Shown piece after piece: positions 21,333 through 31,342 of a DNA stretch of 64,000 bases. This DNA is from Ornithinimicrobium sp. CNJ-824 (GTDB lineage: Bacteria; Actinomycetota; Actinomycetes; Actinomycetales; Dermatophilaceae): NCBI RefSeq assembly GCF_001942405.1, contig NZ_MKKA01000044.1, positions 124,001 to 188,000 on the forward strand, given 5' to 3'. The notes under the pieces are model-generated. The model worked only from the letters and a program-made list of their open reading frames with translations. It did no database searches and was not told where the DNA came from. Positions within the stretch are counted from its first letter, which is position 1; the number at the start of each line of letters is the position of its first letter. Both the position numbers and the translations under genes were made by a program.

Positions 21333-22130
21333 ATGAAGTTCGGCGTGAGCATCCCCCCGTTCACCGATCCTTCCCGGGTCGTCGGCTGGGCCCGGGAGGC
21401 CGAGGCCAACGGGTGGGACGGGGTCTTCCTGTGGGACCACGTGCAGTGGCGGCCCGGGGCGGCCCCGCTCGACCCGTGGGTGATGCTGGGGGCCCTCGTC
21501 TCCGTCACCGCCACGGTGCGCCTCGGCACCCTGGTCACCCCGCTCTCACGCCGTCGCCCCTATGCCGTGGCCAAGCAGCTCACTACGCTGGACCGGCTCA
21601 GCGGCGGCCGGGCGGTGCTCGGGGTCGGCCTCGGCGAACCGCCGGACCGGGACTTCGCCGACCTGGGCGAGGAGTCCGACCCCCGGGTGCGCGCCGCGAT
21701 GCTGGACGAGGGGCTCTCCGTCGTCGACCGGCTGATGCGCGGCCCCACCGACGTCGCCGGCGACCACTACCGCGTCCGGGCCGACCTCCACCCACGCCCG
21801 GTGCAGCAGCCCCGTCCGCCGATCTGGGTGGCCGGGGTAGCGCCCCACCGTCGACCGCTGGCCCGCGCCCGCCGCTGGGACGGGATCGTGCCGATCGGCC
21901 CGGAGGACCACCTCACCCCCGAGCAGCTGGCCGACTACCTGGCCTTGGACGGCGCCGAGGCCCGCCCGGGGTGGGACGTCGTCGTGCACCCGGCCGCCGG
22001 GGTGCCCGCGCAGGAGTATGCCGACGCCAGGGCGACCTGGCTCGTCCGGTCGGTCTTCCCGGTGGAGGAGCGCTGGGAGGACCAGGTCGAGGCGATCGTG
22101 CGCGACGACCCTCGGGTTCCTGCCGGCTGA
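21333..22130 (+). CDS. LLM-class (luciferase-like) F420/flavin-dependent oxidoreductase
   Basis: 265 residues. MKFGVSIPPFTDPSRVVGWA is the opening of the bacterial luciferase-like fold. WDHVQW, VRLGTLVTPLSRRRPYAVAKQLTTLDRLSGGRAVLGVGLG and the late IWVAGVAPHRRPLARARRWDG are typical of F420- or FMN-dependent LLM oxidoreductases. In this phylum F420 is the likely cofactor. The substrate is unknown. TAGCGT sits 6 nt before the ATG (leaderless). Transcribed divergently from the peroxidase. Confidence 0.85.
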   Translation: MKFGVSIPPFTDPSRVVGWAREAEANGWDGVFLWDHVQWRPGAAPLDPWVMLGALVSVTATVRLGTLVTPLSRRRPYAVAKQLTTLDRLSGGRAVLGVGLGEPPDRDFADLGEESDPRVRAAMLDEGLSVVDRLMRGPTDVAGDHYRVRADLHPRPVQQPRPPIWVAGVAPHRRPLARARRWDGIVPIGPEDHLTPEQLADYLALDGAEARPGWDVVVHPAAGVPAQEYADARATWLVRSVFPVEERWEDQVEAIVRDDPRVPAG

Positions 22131-22187
22131 ACGACACACCAGGTCCGGAGCGGACCCGAGGCGACGCGCGGCGCGTACCGTGGACAG

Positions 22188-24256
22188 ATGGCACCGGCGA
22201 TGACGCCGGGTGGAGCATCGGTGCCGCCCGTGACGGCCCGCCAACGCCCCGGTCGGGGTGCTGGCGCGAGGCCGCTCGCCCTGGCCAGGTTCCTCTTCAT
22301 CGCGGTCCTCGCTCTCGAGCTGATCCTGCGGGCACGGACCGAGGCCCCCTTCCTGACCGTCGGGCTGCTGCGGGCCGCCGTCTTCGCCGCGGTCACGGCC
22401 CTGGCGATCACGCTGGTCGCCGGTCTGCTGCCCGGGCGGGTCCGCGACGTGGCGGTGGGGCTCGCGCTGACCTTCCTCACGCTGCTGTTCGTGTCGCAGC
22501 TCATCTACTACGACATCTTCGGCACCTTCTACACGGTCTTCTCCGCCACCAACGCCGGCCAGGTGGCAGAGTTCGCCGCCGACATCGTGGGCAAGATCGC
22601 CGAGAACGCCTGGTGGCTGCTGGCTCTGTCGGTGCCCCTGCTGGTCTTCGTCGGGTCGCGGTTCCGCGCCGGCCCCCGGCGCCGGGCCTCGTGGCGGCAG
22701 CAGGCCGTGACCGCCGGGATGCTCGTCCTCCTCGTCGGCGGTGCCCTGGCCGGTATCAACCTGGGCGACCGGGGCCAGAACAGCGCGTACGACACCTACT
22801 ACCGCGACCAGCACCCGGTCACGGCGGTCAACCGGCTGGGGCTGGTGACGAGCATGCGGGTCGACCTGCAGCGCAACCTGCTCGGCCTCGGCGGCGAGAA
22901 GGCGCCGCCGGCGGCGGTGGCGCCCCCACGGCATACCCCCGACGGGGCCGTCACCGAGGAGCCTCCCGCGGACGGGGCCCGGCAGACCTCGGGAGCCCGG
23001 GGCGAGCCGGAACGGGAGGCGGCACCGGAGCCCAACGTGCTGGACATCGACTTCGACCAGCTCGCCGCCGAGGAGGACGACGACGAGCTGCGCGCCCTGC
23101 ACGAGTACTTCGCCGCGCGGGAACCGACCGTCCAGAACGAGCAGACCGGCCGGTTCGAGGGCTACAACCTCGTGTTCGTCACCGCCGAGGGCTTCTCCCA
23201 CCTCGCCGTCGACCCCGAGGTCACGCCCACGCTGCACACGCTGACCCAGGAGGGCATCAGGTTCACCGACTTCTACACCCCCATCTGGGGCGTGAGCACC
23301 TCCGACGGGGAGTACGTGGCCACCACCGGGCTGATCCCCAAGAGCGGCGTCTGGAGCATGTACCAGTCGGGCGACAACGCGATGCCGTTCGCCATGGGCA
23401 ACCAGCTGGGGCGGCTGGGCTATGCGACCCTCGCCTACCACAACCACACCTACGACTACTACCGGCGGGACGTCTCGCACCCGAACCTGGGCTACGACTA
23501 CAAGGGGCTGGGCAGCGGGCTGGACGTCACGCCCACCTGGCCGGAGTCGGACGTGGAGATGATCGAGCTGACCATGCCGGAGGTGCTCGAGCAGGAGCCG
23601 TTCCACGCCTACTACATGACCGTCAGCGGGCACCTGCAATACACCTTCGGCGGCAACTTCATCGCGGTGAAGAACCGGGAGCTGGTCGAGGACCTGCCTA
23701 CTCCGAGGCGGGGAAGGCCCACATGGCGACCCAGATCGAGCTGGACCGGGCGATGGAGCTGCTGCTCGAGGAGCTGGAGGAGGACGGCGTCGCCGACCGG
23801 ACCCTCGTCGTGCTCAGCTCGGACCACTACCCCTACGGGCTGACGCGGGAGCAGATCGAGGAGCTGGAGGGGCACGAGGTGGACGACATCGAGCTCTACC
23901 GCAACAGCCTCGTCATGTATGCGCCAGGGATGGAGCCGATGACCGTCGACGAGCCGGTCGCCAGCATGGACATCATCCCCACGCTGTCCAACCTTCTGGG
24001 GCTGGAGTTCGACTCGCGGCTGCTCATGGGCCGGGACGTCTTCTCCGACGCCGAGCCGCTGGTCATCTTCAGCGACCGCAGCTTCCTCACCGACAAGGGC
24101 AGGTATGACGCGGTGGCCCAGGAGTTCACGCCCGCCGAGGGGGTGGAGGTGCCGGAGGGCTACCGGCAGGCGATCTCCGACGAGATCGACCGGCGGTTCT
24201 ACTACTCGGCGATGATCCTGGACCGCGACTACTACGGGGTGGTCGTGGATCGGTGA
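22188..24256 (+). CDS. LtaS-like membrane sulfatase/phosphoglycerol transferase, one frameshift
   Basis: ~689 residues. Five hydrophobic segments lie between about residues 30 and 200, followed by a linker rich in P, E and D. An extracellular alkaline-phosphatase-fold sulfatase domain comes next: VFVTAEGFSHLAVD (first metal site), WGVSTSDGEYVATTG (nucleophile Thr region), then VVLSSDHYPYGLT (metal-binding Asp-His) after the break at about 23698. There CTGCCTACTCC lacks one C, giving DLPYSEAG when repaired. The family transfers glycerol phosphate or related groups to cell-envelope polymers. TACCGT is 6 nt before the ATG. The exact polymer is uncertain in an actinobacterium. Confidence 0.82.
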
Positions 24257-24269
24257 CCGTTCGACAGCG

Positions 24270-25340
24270 ATGACGTTGGAGAACCCGTTCTACAGCCCCG
24301 AGGTGCAGGGAGCCTACGAGCTCCACTCCGTCGGCCGGTTCGAGCTGGAGGAGGGCGGGGTCATCCCCGACCTCCAGCTGGCCGTCGCCACCTACGGCCA
24401 GCTCAACGAGGCCAAGGACAACGCGATCCTCATCCCCACCTGGTTCTCCGGCACCCACCAGACGTGGGAGCTGACCTACATCGGCGAGGGGCGCGCGCTG
24501 GACCCGTCGAGGTACTTCATCGTCGTGGTCAACCAGATCGGCAACGGCCTGTCGACCTCCCCGCACAACACCGACGGCGAGATCGCCATGTCCTCCTTCC
24601 CGCACGTGCGGATCGGGGACGACGTCCGGGCCCAGGAGCAGCTGCTGCGCGAGGAGTTCGGCATCGAGCGGCTGGCCCTGGTCGTCGGCGGGTCGATGGG
24701 CGCCCAGCAGACCTGGGAGTGGGCGGTGCGCTTCCCGGAGAAGGTGCAGCGGGCCGCGATGATCGCCGGCACCGCGCAGAACACCCCGCACGACTTCCTC
24801 TTCACCCAGACGCTCATGGACGCCATCACCTCCGACCCGGGCTGGAACGGCGGGGAGTATGCCGCTGCCGCGGACGTCGGCGAGGGGTTGCGTCGGCACG
24901 CCGACATCTGGGCCGTCATGGGCCTGTCCACCGAGTTCTGGCGCTCGGAGTTCTGGCGCAACGTCGAGCTGCCGGACGTCAGCTGGGACACCTTCGAGGA
25001 GTTCCGCGACAACTTCCTGCGGCCCACGTTCGTCGCGATGGACCCCAACGCGCTGCTGGCGATGGCGTGGAAGTGGCAGCGCGGCGACGTCGCCCGCAAC
25101 GCCGGCGGCGACCTGGCCGCCGCCCTCGGCCGGATCACCGCCAAGACGTTCGTCATGCCGATCGACGAGGACATGTTCTTCCCGCCCCGTGACTGTGCCC
25201 GCGAGCAGGAGCTGGTGCCCGGCAGCGAGCTGCGCACCCTGCACTCGATCGCGGGGCACTTCGGGCTGTTCGGGTTCGAGGAGGCCTACCTGGCCGAGGT
25301 CGACGACAACCTCAGGGAGCTGCTCGCCGCCGAGGTGTGA
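24270..25340 (+). CDS. alpha/beta-hydrolase, homoserine O-acetyltransferase (MetX)-like
   Basis: 356 residues in the MetX-type branch of the alpha/beta-hydrolase fold. The nucleophile elbow is VVGGSMGAQQTWEWA, the Asp loop MPIDEDMFFPPRDC, and the His ends the sequence in SIAGHFGLFGFEEA. GNGLSTSPHNTD matches the family's substrate loop. True MetX acylates homoserine for methionine synthesis; no met genes are near and the His motif (AGHFGLFG) is of a diverged type, so a related esterase or acyltransferase is possible. It starts 13 bases after the LtaS-like gene. Confidence 0.8.
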   Translation: MTLENPFYSPEVQGAYELHSVGRFELEEGGVIPDLQLAVATYGQLNEAKDNAILIPTWFSGTHQTWELTYIGEGRALDPSRYFIVVVNQIGNGLSTSPHNTDGEIAMSSFPHVRIGDDVRAQEQLLREEFGIERLALVVGGSMGAQQTWEWAVRFPEKVQRAAMIAGTAQNTPHDFLFTQTLMDAITSDPGWNGGEYAAAADVGEGLRRHADIWAVMGLSTEFWRSEFWRNVELPDVSWDTFEEFRDNFLRPTFVAMDPNALLAMAWKWQRGDVARNAGGDLAAALGRITAKTFVMPIDEDMFFPPRDCAREQELVPGSELRTLHSIAGHFGLFGFEEAYLAEVDDNLRELLAAEV

Positions 25341-25384
25341 CTCCGGCGGGGCCACGTCAATGGGCTTGCTCTTCAGGGGCGGCG

Positions 25385-25780
25385 TCAGATGACCAGCACC
25401 CGCGCGTCGCTCAAGGATGTCGCTCCTCTGGCCAGACGGGTGTCACGGGTCACCAGCGGCGCGGCGAGCTCCTCGGCCAGGGCGACGTACGCCGCGTCGT
25501 AGGCACTCAGGTTCCGACCGAGGTCCAGCGCCCTGAGGGCGGAGGACCGATCCATCGCCCACCGGTCTATCCGCAGGTCGTGCAGGTCGTGGAGCGCGTC
25601 GCGAGCCCGGCCGATCGTCAGGTGCCTGCCCCTGACCAGGCCTCTCACCGCGTGCAGGACCTCGACGTCCACGTGGGCGGGGGCGTGCCACTGACCGGTT
25701 GCTGCCGGGCCCAGCCGTTCCGCATCCAGGACGCCCGTCAGCAGGTCGACGACGACCGAGGCGTCGACGACCCAGGTCAT
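25385..25780 (-). CDS. vapC: VapC-family PIN-domain toxin
   Basis: 131 residues. MTWVVDASVVVDLLTG (first acidic residue), VDVEVLHAVRGLVR (Glu), YDAAYVALAEEL and VTRDTRLARGA (Asp residues) form the PIN active site. Putative RNase toxin. The ATG overlaps the antitoxin stop (ATGA). It differs in sequence from the other VapC proteins here, so these are independent modules rather than recent copies. Convergent with the MetX-like gene. Confidence 0.9.
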   Translation of the reverse strand: MTWVVDASVVVDLLTGVLDAERLGPAATGQWHAPAHVDVEVLHAVRGLVRGRHLTIGRARDALHDLHDLRIDRWAMDRSSALRALDLGRNLSAYDAAYVALAEELAAPLVTRDTRLARGATSLSDARVLVI

Positions 25781-26019
25781 GCGTCCCGTGGCTGGTCGGC
25801 GTCACGGAGCTGGCGGATCAGCGCCGTGGAGGAGACGGTGGACCGCTCGGACCGGGCCGCGACCCGGTCGAGCACCTCGGCACGCTCGGGGCGGGACGCC
25901 TCCTCCTCGAGCAGCCGTCGTAGCAGGAGGTTCAGCGAGATGCCCTGCCGCGCGGCCCGAGCCTTGAGCGTGTCGCGGACGGTCTCGTCGACGTCACGGA
26001 TCTGGATGAGCACCGACAT
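25777..26019 (-). CDS. vapB: VapB-type ribbon-helix-helix antitoxin
   Basis: 80 residues starting MSVLIQIRDVDETVRDTLKA, an Arc/RHH strand and helix (FitA-like). SLNLLLRRLLEEEA follows, then an acidic tail. The upstream frame is open for 29 more codons, but this ATG has TACACT exactly 6 nt upstream and a perfect palindrome beyond it. It forms the toxin-antitoxin pair with the downstream vapC. Confidence 0.87.
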   Translation of the reverse strand: MSVLIQIRDVDETVRDTLKARAARQGISLNLLLRRLLEEEASRPERAEVLDRVAARSERSTVSSTALIRQLRDADQPRDA

Positions 26020-26025
26020 GGATGG

Positions 26026-26044
26026 AGTGTAATGCACAGTGCAT
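26026..26044 (-). promoter_or_regulatory. vapBC promoter with 13-bp palindromic operator
   Basis: ATGCAC-A-GTGCAT (26032-26044) is a perfect palindrome that abuts TACACT (26026-26031, minus strand), a near-consensus -10 placed 6 nt from the vapB ATG. A dimeric antitoxin bound here would cover the promoter. Arms and spacing seen directly; autoregulation inferred. Confidence 0.7.
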
Positions 26045-26109
26045 GAAAACCGTGCGGTGGCTTGTGGCCCCCCGAGGGGCCACGACCGGTCGACCGCGGT
26101 GCGCACCGT

Positions 26110-27291
26110 TCAGGGGACGAGGCGCCCCCTGAGCAGCGACCGGAAGTAGATCATCGGCTCGACGTAGCGGTCGAAGGCCCACAGCCAGCGCCGCGGAACG
26201 GTCAGGTCGACCAGGCCGGTCGTCTGCTGCTGCGCGCCGGCGCGGTCGAACTCGGCCAGGAACAGGTGCCGGCGGTCGACGGTGACCGGGATGATCGTGT
26301 AGCCGTCGTAGCGCTTCAGCGGCTCCTCCAGCCGGGCGGCGCGGATGTTGTCGGCGAGGATCTCGACCTGCCGGCGCAGGGCCCCGCCCGAAGGCCTCGT
26401 CCCCAGGGCCGCGACGTCGCCCAGGCTCCACACCCGCGGGGCGGAGCGGTGGGCCATCGTCCCCGGGTCGACGTCCACCTGGCCAGCCACGTCCTGGCCG
26501 GCCAGCGGGGCCAGCCATCCCGGCCCGCGGTAGTGGGGGACGACGAACGCGTGGTCGACCTCGTCGAGCAGGACCCCGTCCGCCGCGCCACCGAGGGTGA
26601 GGGTGCGTGCCTCGTGGTCGACGGCCGCGACGGTCGAGCCATGGTGCACGCTGACGCCCGCCTCGGCCAGGCGCGGCTCCATCCGGCGGTCGGCGAACGG
26701 CAGGTCGAGGACGGCGGAGTACGGCGTGACGAGGTGGACGTCGATCCCCGGCAGGACGCCCTGCTCCCGCCAGTGGTCGAGGGCCAGGAAGAGCGGCTTG
26801 AGCGCCGTGCCCCCGCAGGGGGAGGGCTCCGGAGGGATCGTGAAGACCACCCGGCCCCGCGTCATACGCCTGACGGCACTCCACGCGGGCTCGGCCTGGC
26901 TCTCCAGGTGGGGCGTGGTCGACCAGCCCGCCTCCATCGCCGCCGCCAGCCCCGGTATGCCGTCCAGGTCCTCCTCGAGCCCGGGGGCCAGGACGAGGTC
27001 GTCGTACCCGACGAGGGCGCCGTCCTCGAGCTCGAGCTCGCGCTGCTCGTGGTGGACCGCGACGGCGCGGCTGGGCAGCCAGGTGCACCCGTCGGGCACG
27101 ACCTCCAGGGCCGGGCGGGTGAGCTCGGTCATCGACGCCTGCCCGCCGGCGACGTAGTTGAGCATGGGCCGGTAGCGGTGCGGGCGGTCCGGCGTGACGA
27201 TCGCGACGTCACGGGCGCCGATCCGCCGCAGCCGCGCGGCCAGGGAGATGCCGGCGTTGCCGCCACCGACGATCAGGACGTCGTGCCACAT
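26110..27291 (-). CDS. FAD-dependent oxidoreductase, sulfide:quinone reductase-like
   Basis: 393 residues. The N-terminal Rossmann motif VLIVGGGNAGISLAARL binds FAD. DRPHRYRPMLNYVAGG and LVGYDDLVLAPG follow. Cys and Gly in PEPSPCGGTALK match the cysteine position seen in SQR-like proteins. A second FAD contact is VWSLGDVAALGTRPSGGALRRQ, and the C-terminus is aromatic (WLWAFDRYVEPMIYFRSLL), fitting membrane association. SQR oxidises sulfide and passes electrons to quinone; only one clear redox Cys is seen, so a related enzyme is possible. AAGGAG lies 7 nt before the ATG. Confidence 0.78.
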   Translation of the reverse strand: MWHDVLIVGGGNAGISLAARLRRIGARDVAIVTPDRPHRYRPMLNYVAGGQASMTELTRPALEVVPDGCTWLPSRAVAVHHEQRELELEDGALVGYDDLVLAPGLEEDLDGIPGLAAAMEAGWSTTPHLESQAEPAWSAVRRMTRGRVVFTIPPEPSPCGGTALKPLFLALDHWREQGVLPGIDVHLVTPYSAVLDLPFADRRMEPRLAEAGVSVHHGSTVAAVDHEARTLTLGGAADGVLLDEVDHAFVVPHYRGPGWLAPLAGQDVAGQVDVDPGTMAHRSAPRVWSLGDVAALGTRPSGGALRRQVEILADNIRAARLEEPLKRYDGYTIIPVTVDRRHLFLAEFDRAGAQQQTTGLVDLTVPRRWLWAFDRYVEPMIYFRSLLRGRLVP

Positions 27292-27422
27292 GGGGTGCTC
27301 CTTGTCCTCGGGTCGTGCGGTTCGCTCCTGACGGTAGCGGTGGGGACGGGCGCGTGCCGGACGGAGGCCCCGCGGCCGCCGCCCGGCGGGTCGGCCCGGG
27401 GCGTCGGTGGGACCATGGGCGC

Positions 27423-27668
27423 ATGAGCGGCGCGAGCGAGATCGAGCAGCAGCACAGGCAGTGGCTGGACCGCGTGGGCGAGGTCGTCGGCGAGCCGCTG
27501 GACGGACGGGCGGTCGAGCGGGTGCTCGAGCTGGCCAAGCGCGTCGCCCACGGGGCCGACCGCCCCCTGGCGCTGGTCGCGGCGTACGCCCTGGGGGTCG
27601 CCGTGGCCCGTGGTGCCGACGCCGATGCGACGGCCCGCCGCATCGCCGACCTGGGCGGGCAGGACTGA
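27423..27668 (+). CDS. small helical protein, DUF6457-like
   Basis: 81 residues, nearly all helix: [56 protein letters not shown]. This matches the short DUF6457-type proteins of actinobacteria, function unknown, sometimes near molybdenum-cofactor genes (none here). It is divergent from the SQR-like gene. No strong ribosome-binding site. Confidence 0.55.
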   Translation: MSGASEIEQQHRQWLDRVGEVVGEPLDGRAVERVLELAKRVAHGADRPLALVAAYALGVAVARGADADATARRIADLGGQD

Positions 27669-27713
27669 CGGGCACGACCCAGCGCGGTCGAGCGCCGGGG
27701 CGCATTCCTCCGT

Positions 27714-27777
27714 TAGCCTGACGCGCACCCCTACGACCGGCCGGGGCGGAGCGGCCCCGGTCAGAGCGGAGAGCGAC
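27714..27777 (+). promoter_or_regulatory. pfk promoter and 5' leader hairpin
   Basis: TAGCCT (27714-27719) is a likely -10. About 20 bases downstream, CCGGGGC (27741-27747) and GCCCCGG (27754-27760) form a perfect 7-base stem with a 6-base loop inside the ~50-nt leader of the phosphofructokinase gene. The hairpin ends 17 nt before the GTG, so it could affect ribosome access. No known riboswitch recognised. Confidence 0.4.
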
Positions 27778-28925
27778 GTGCGCATCGGCATCCTCACCGG
27801 CGGCGGTGACGTCCCGGGACTCAACCCCTGCATCAAGGCCGTGGTCAACCGGGTCCACGAGGAGGGGCACCAGGTCACCGGCATCCGGCGGGGGTGGGGC
27901 GGCCTGCTGAGCACCGACCTCGACGACCCGGCGTCCGTGGCCGAGAACCTGGTCGACCTCGACCCGGTGGGCGTGCGCACCGTCGACCGGACCGGCGGCA
28001 CCTTCCTGCACAGCTCGCGGACCAATCCCGGGAAGGTGAAGACCGGCGACGTGCCGGACTTCCTGGCCGGGGCGGTCGAGAGGGACGGCCCGCACGACCT
28101 CACGCCGCACGTGCTGAAGGTCATCGAGGCGGCCGGCATCGACGTGCTCATCCCCATCGGCGGCGACGACACGTTGTCCTACGGGCTGCGGATGCACCAG
28201 GAGGGCGTGCCGACGATCGCCATCCCCAAGACGATGGACAACGACGTCAACGGCACCGACTACTGCATCGGCTTCTCGACCGCGGTGACCCGGGGCGTGC
28301 AGTTCATCCACAACCTGCGCACCTCCACCGGGTCGCACGAGCGGATCGCGGTCGTCGAGCTGTTCGGGCGCTACTCCGGGGAGACCTCGCTCATCACGGC
28401 ATACCTCGCCGGGGTCGACCGGGCCCTGATCCCGGAGGTGCCCTTCGACGTCGACCGGGTCTGCGAGCTGCTGCTGGCGGACAAGGCGGCCAACCCCTCC
28501 AACTACGCGATGGTGACGATCTCCGAGGGGGCCACCGTCAAGGGCGGGGACATGATGCTCACCGGCGAGGCCGACGCTACGGGCACCGCAAGCTCGGCGG
28601 CATCGGGCAGGTCGCCGGCGAGCTCATCAAGGAGCGGACGGGGGAGGGGATCATCTACCAGCAGGTCGGCTACCTCATGCGCTCGGGGAGCCCGGACTCC
28701 CTGGACCTCATGGTCGCCACCAACTACGCCGTCATGGCCGCCGACCTGGCCCTGGACGGGTCGACCGGGCGGATGGTGGCGCTGCGCAACGGCAGCTACA
28801 GCAGCGTGCCGATCTCGGTGACCGGTGAGGGCGTCAAGCGGGTCGACGTGGGCGAGCTCTACGACGTGGCGAACTACCGGCCGATGGTGCGGCACGTGCG
28901 CGGGAAGCCGATGTTCCTCTACTGA
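27778..28925 (+). CDS. pfkA: 6-phosphofructokinase, probably PPi-dependent, one frameshift
   Basis: ~382 residues. [19 protein letters not shown] is the phosphofructokinase start. [16 protein letters not shown] and [20 protein letters not shown] hold the phosphoryl-donor and catalytic residues, and [14 protein letters not shown] the sugar-phosphate site. Asp follows GGD where ATP-PFKs have Gly, and Lys is present in PKTMDND; this pair is usual for PPi-dependent enzymes. One base is missing at about 28577 (GEADA to [11 protein letters not shown]). Catalyses fructose-6-P to fructose-1,6-bisP; the PPi form would be reversible. Start GTG after a hairpin leader. Confidence 0.85.
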
Positions 28926-28965
28926 CGGCCGGTCCGTGCCGTGGCGGGCGCTCCGGCTGCGGGGG

Positions 28966-30168
28966 TCAGGGCTCCGGCAGCTCGGCCCGCACCGCCTGCA
29001 CGAGGAAGGCCACCCCGGCGGGGAGGATCTCGTCGTTGAGGTCGTAGTCGCTGCTGTGCAGGGGCGTCCCTCCGCGGCCGGGCTCGGTGCCGTTGCCGAG
29101 CAGGGCGAAGCACGCCGGCACGTGGCGGGCCAGGACCCCGAAGTCCTCGCTGGGCATGACCGGGTCGCAGTCGGCCACCACCCGGTCCGCGCCGAGGACG
29201 GCGACCGCCGCCGCGGCCGCCCGGGCGGTGACCTCCGGGTCGTTGACCGTCGGGGCGAACTCGTGCGTGTAGGTCACCTCGGCCCGCGCCCCGTGCGCCG
29301 CCGCCACGCCGGTCGCGATCCCACGGATGCGCTCCTCCAGCAGCGCCTGGACCTGAGGGTCGAAGCTGCGGGTGTCCCCGGTGATCCGGACCGAGGAGGG
29401 TATGGCGTTGCGCGCCCCGTCGGTCTCGAACCCGGTGCAGGACACCACGGCCGGGCGCACGGGGTCGACGTTGCGGGCGACCACCGTCTGCAGGGCCAGG
29501 ACGATCTCGGCGCCGGCCACGAGCGGGTCGACGACCGCCTCCGGGCGGGCGGCGTGGCCGCCCCGGCCGTGGACCGTGATGGTGAAGTTGTCCTCGCTGG
29601 CCATGATCCCACCCGGACGCACGTGCAGGTGGCCGGCCGGGACGCCGGGCAGGTTGTGCAGCCCGTAGAGGACGTCGATCGGGAAGCGCTGCAGCAGACC
29701 GTCGTCGACCATCGCCTGGGCGCCACGGCCGGGCTCCTCGGCGGGCTGGAGGACCAGCCGGACCGTCCCGGTGAAGCCGCCCTCCTCGGCCAGCACCGCG
29801 GCCGCGCCGAGCGCCATGGTCATGTGCCCGTCGTGCCCGCAGGCGTGCATCGTCCCGGGGTTGGTCGACCCGTGCTCACGGCCCTCGACCTCCTGGATCG
29901 GCAGGGCGTCCATGTCGGCACGGAGCCCGACGGCCCGCGAGGGTCGGTCGTCGTCGGCGTCGCCCCGGGTGAGCGAGGCGACCAGGCCGGTGCCGCCGAC
30001 GCCGCGGGCGACGGCATACCCCAGGTCGTCCAGGGTCGTGGCCAGAAGGTCGGCGGTGGCGTGCTCGGCGAAGGCGGTCTCCGGGTGGCGGTGCAGGTGG
30101 TGGCGCCAGGCGTGCAGCCTCCCGCCGAGGAGGCGGTGGACGTCGGCGGGCGTGGTGACGGCGCTCAT
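28966..30168 (-). CDS. M20-family amidohydrolase (hippurate/N-acyl amino acid hydrolase-like)
   Basis: 400 residues. RRHLHRHPETAFAEHATA-like opening (HHLHRHPETAF), metal ligands in GLRADMDALPIQE and MHACGHDGHMTMALG, catalytic Glu in VLQPAEEPGRGA, dimerisation domain VHGRGGHAARPEAVVDP, and the last ligand in MPSEDFGVLARH. It hydrolyses N-acyl or amide bonds of amino acids. The ATG overlaps the stop of the upstream ammonia-lyase (ATGA), so the two work together, perhaps in use of an acylated diamino acid. Convergent with pfk. Confidence 0.87.
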   Translation of the reverse strand: MSAVTTPADVHRLLGGRLHAWRHHLHRHPETAFAEHATADLLATTLDDLGYAVARGVGGTGLVASLTRGDADDDRPSRAVGLRADMDALPIQEVEGREHGSTNPGTMHACGHDGHMTMALGAAAVLAEEGGFTGTVRLVLQPAEEPGRGAQAMVDDGLLQRFPIDVLYGLHNLPGVPAGHLHVRPGGIMASEDNFTITVHGRGGHAARPEAVVDPLVAGAEIVLALQTVVARNVDPVRPAVVSCTGFETDGARNAIPSSVRITGDTRSFDPQVQALLEERIRGIATGVAAAHGARAEVTYTHEFAPTVNDPEVTARAAAAAVAVLGADRVVADCDPVMPSEDFGVLARHVPACFALLGNGTEPGRGGTPLHSSDYDLNDEILPAGVAFLVQAVRAELPEP

Positions 30169-31198
30169 GCGGCGTCGAGCCCTTCCGTGCTGAGCAGGAC
30201 GACGACGGCGTCGGGCGGGAGAGCCAGGTCGGCGCGTCGAGAGGGGTCGTCGAGCGCCGCGCGAGCCCCGGCCAGGGTGGCTGCGCCGCACGGGCCGGAG
30301 GAGACGCCGAGCTCCCGGAGGTCGCGGGACGCGGTGAGGGCCTGCTCGTCGGTCACGGCTACGGCGGCGTCGCACCCGTCGCGCAGGACGGGCCAGGCCA
30401 GGGCCGAGACGGTGCCGCAGTTCATCCCGGCCATGACGGTGCCGGCCGTGGGAACCGAGGTAGGTGTGCCGTCCCGCAGGCTGGCGAGCAGGCACGCGGC
30501 GGTGTCTGGCTCGACGGACAGGACGCGGGTGGTCTGGAAGGAGTGCGGGGCGGTGCGGTAGTGCGACACCACGGCCTGGGCCAGGGAGCCGACGCCCACG
30601 GGGACGGCGACGAGGTCCGGCCGGCGGCCCAGCTGCTCGTCGACCTCCTCCACCATCGTCCGGTAGCCCTCGACGATCCATCCCGGCACGTCCTCGTACC
30701 CCTCCCAGGCGGTGTCCTGCACGAGGGCCCGGTCGTCGGCCGCCGTCGCGTGGTGGGCCGCGGCCCGGACCGCGTCGTCGTAGTCGCCCTCGACCCGCAC
30801 CACCCGGGCGCCTCGCCCTCGACGAGGGCCGACGTGCTGGCCGGCATGAGGGCCGGGACGAAGATCGTGGCGGTCGCGCCCAGCTCGCGGGCCGTCCGGG
30901 CGACCGCCCGGCCGTGGTTGCCGTCGGTGGCGGTGACCAGCTCGGCCCCGGGGAAGCGGTCCAGCACCTGGCGGCAGGCCCACGAGGCGCCGAGGATCTT
31001 GAACGCCGGCAGTCCCAGGCGCGAGGACTCGTCCTTGACCAGGACCCGGCCGACGCCCAGCTCCTCCGCCAGGGCCGGCAGGTCCGCGAGCGGGCTGGGG
31101 GCGTAGCCGGGCAGGGAGCGGTGGAAGTCGCGAGCGCCGCCGGTGGCGTCGGCAGGCGTCCACCGCCGGGCCGCGGGGTTGCTGAACCAGGACGTCAT
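30165..31198 (-). CDS. diaminopropionate ammonia-lyase-like PLP enzyme, one frameshift
   Basis: ~344 residues, fold type II PLP enzyme. It starts MTSWFSNPAARRW. The PLP lysine lies in LPAFKILGASWACRQ, and TATDGNHGRAVARTARELGA is the substrate/phosphate loop. A one-base loss at about 30812 (VEGE to GARVVRVEGDYDD) precedes WEGYEDVPGWIVEGYRTM and PVGVGSLAQAVV, both typical of diaminopropionate ammonia-lyase (ygeX family). The product would be pyruvate plus two ammonia. CAGACT 6 nt before the ATG suggests a leaderless message. Operon with the M20 hydrolase. Confidence 0.83.
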
Positions 31199-31342
31199 CG
31201 GCCCAGTCTGCCGGGATCCTCGTCCTGCTGCGTGTCGCGTGCTGCACCGCCGGGGTCCAGGCACGGGACACGCCGCAACGGCACGGCACAGTGCGCGACA
31301 CGCCGGGGGCGGCGGGTGGCGTCGGCTAGCCTGCGTGCCACC

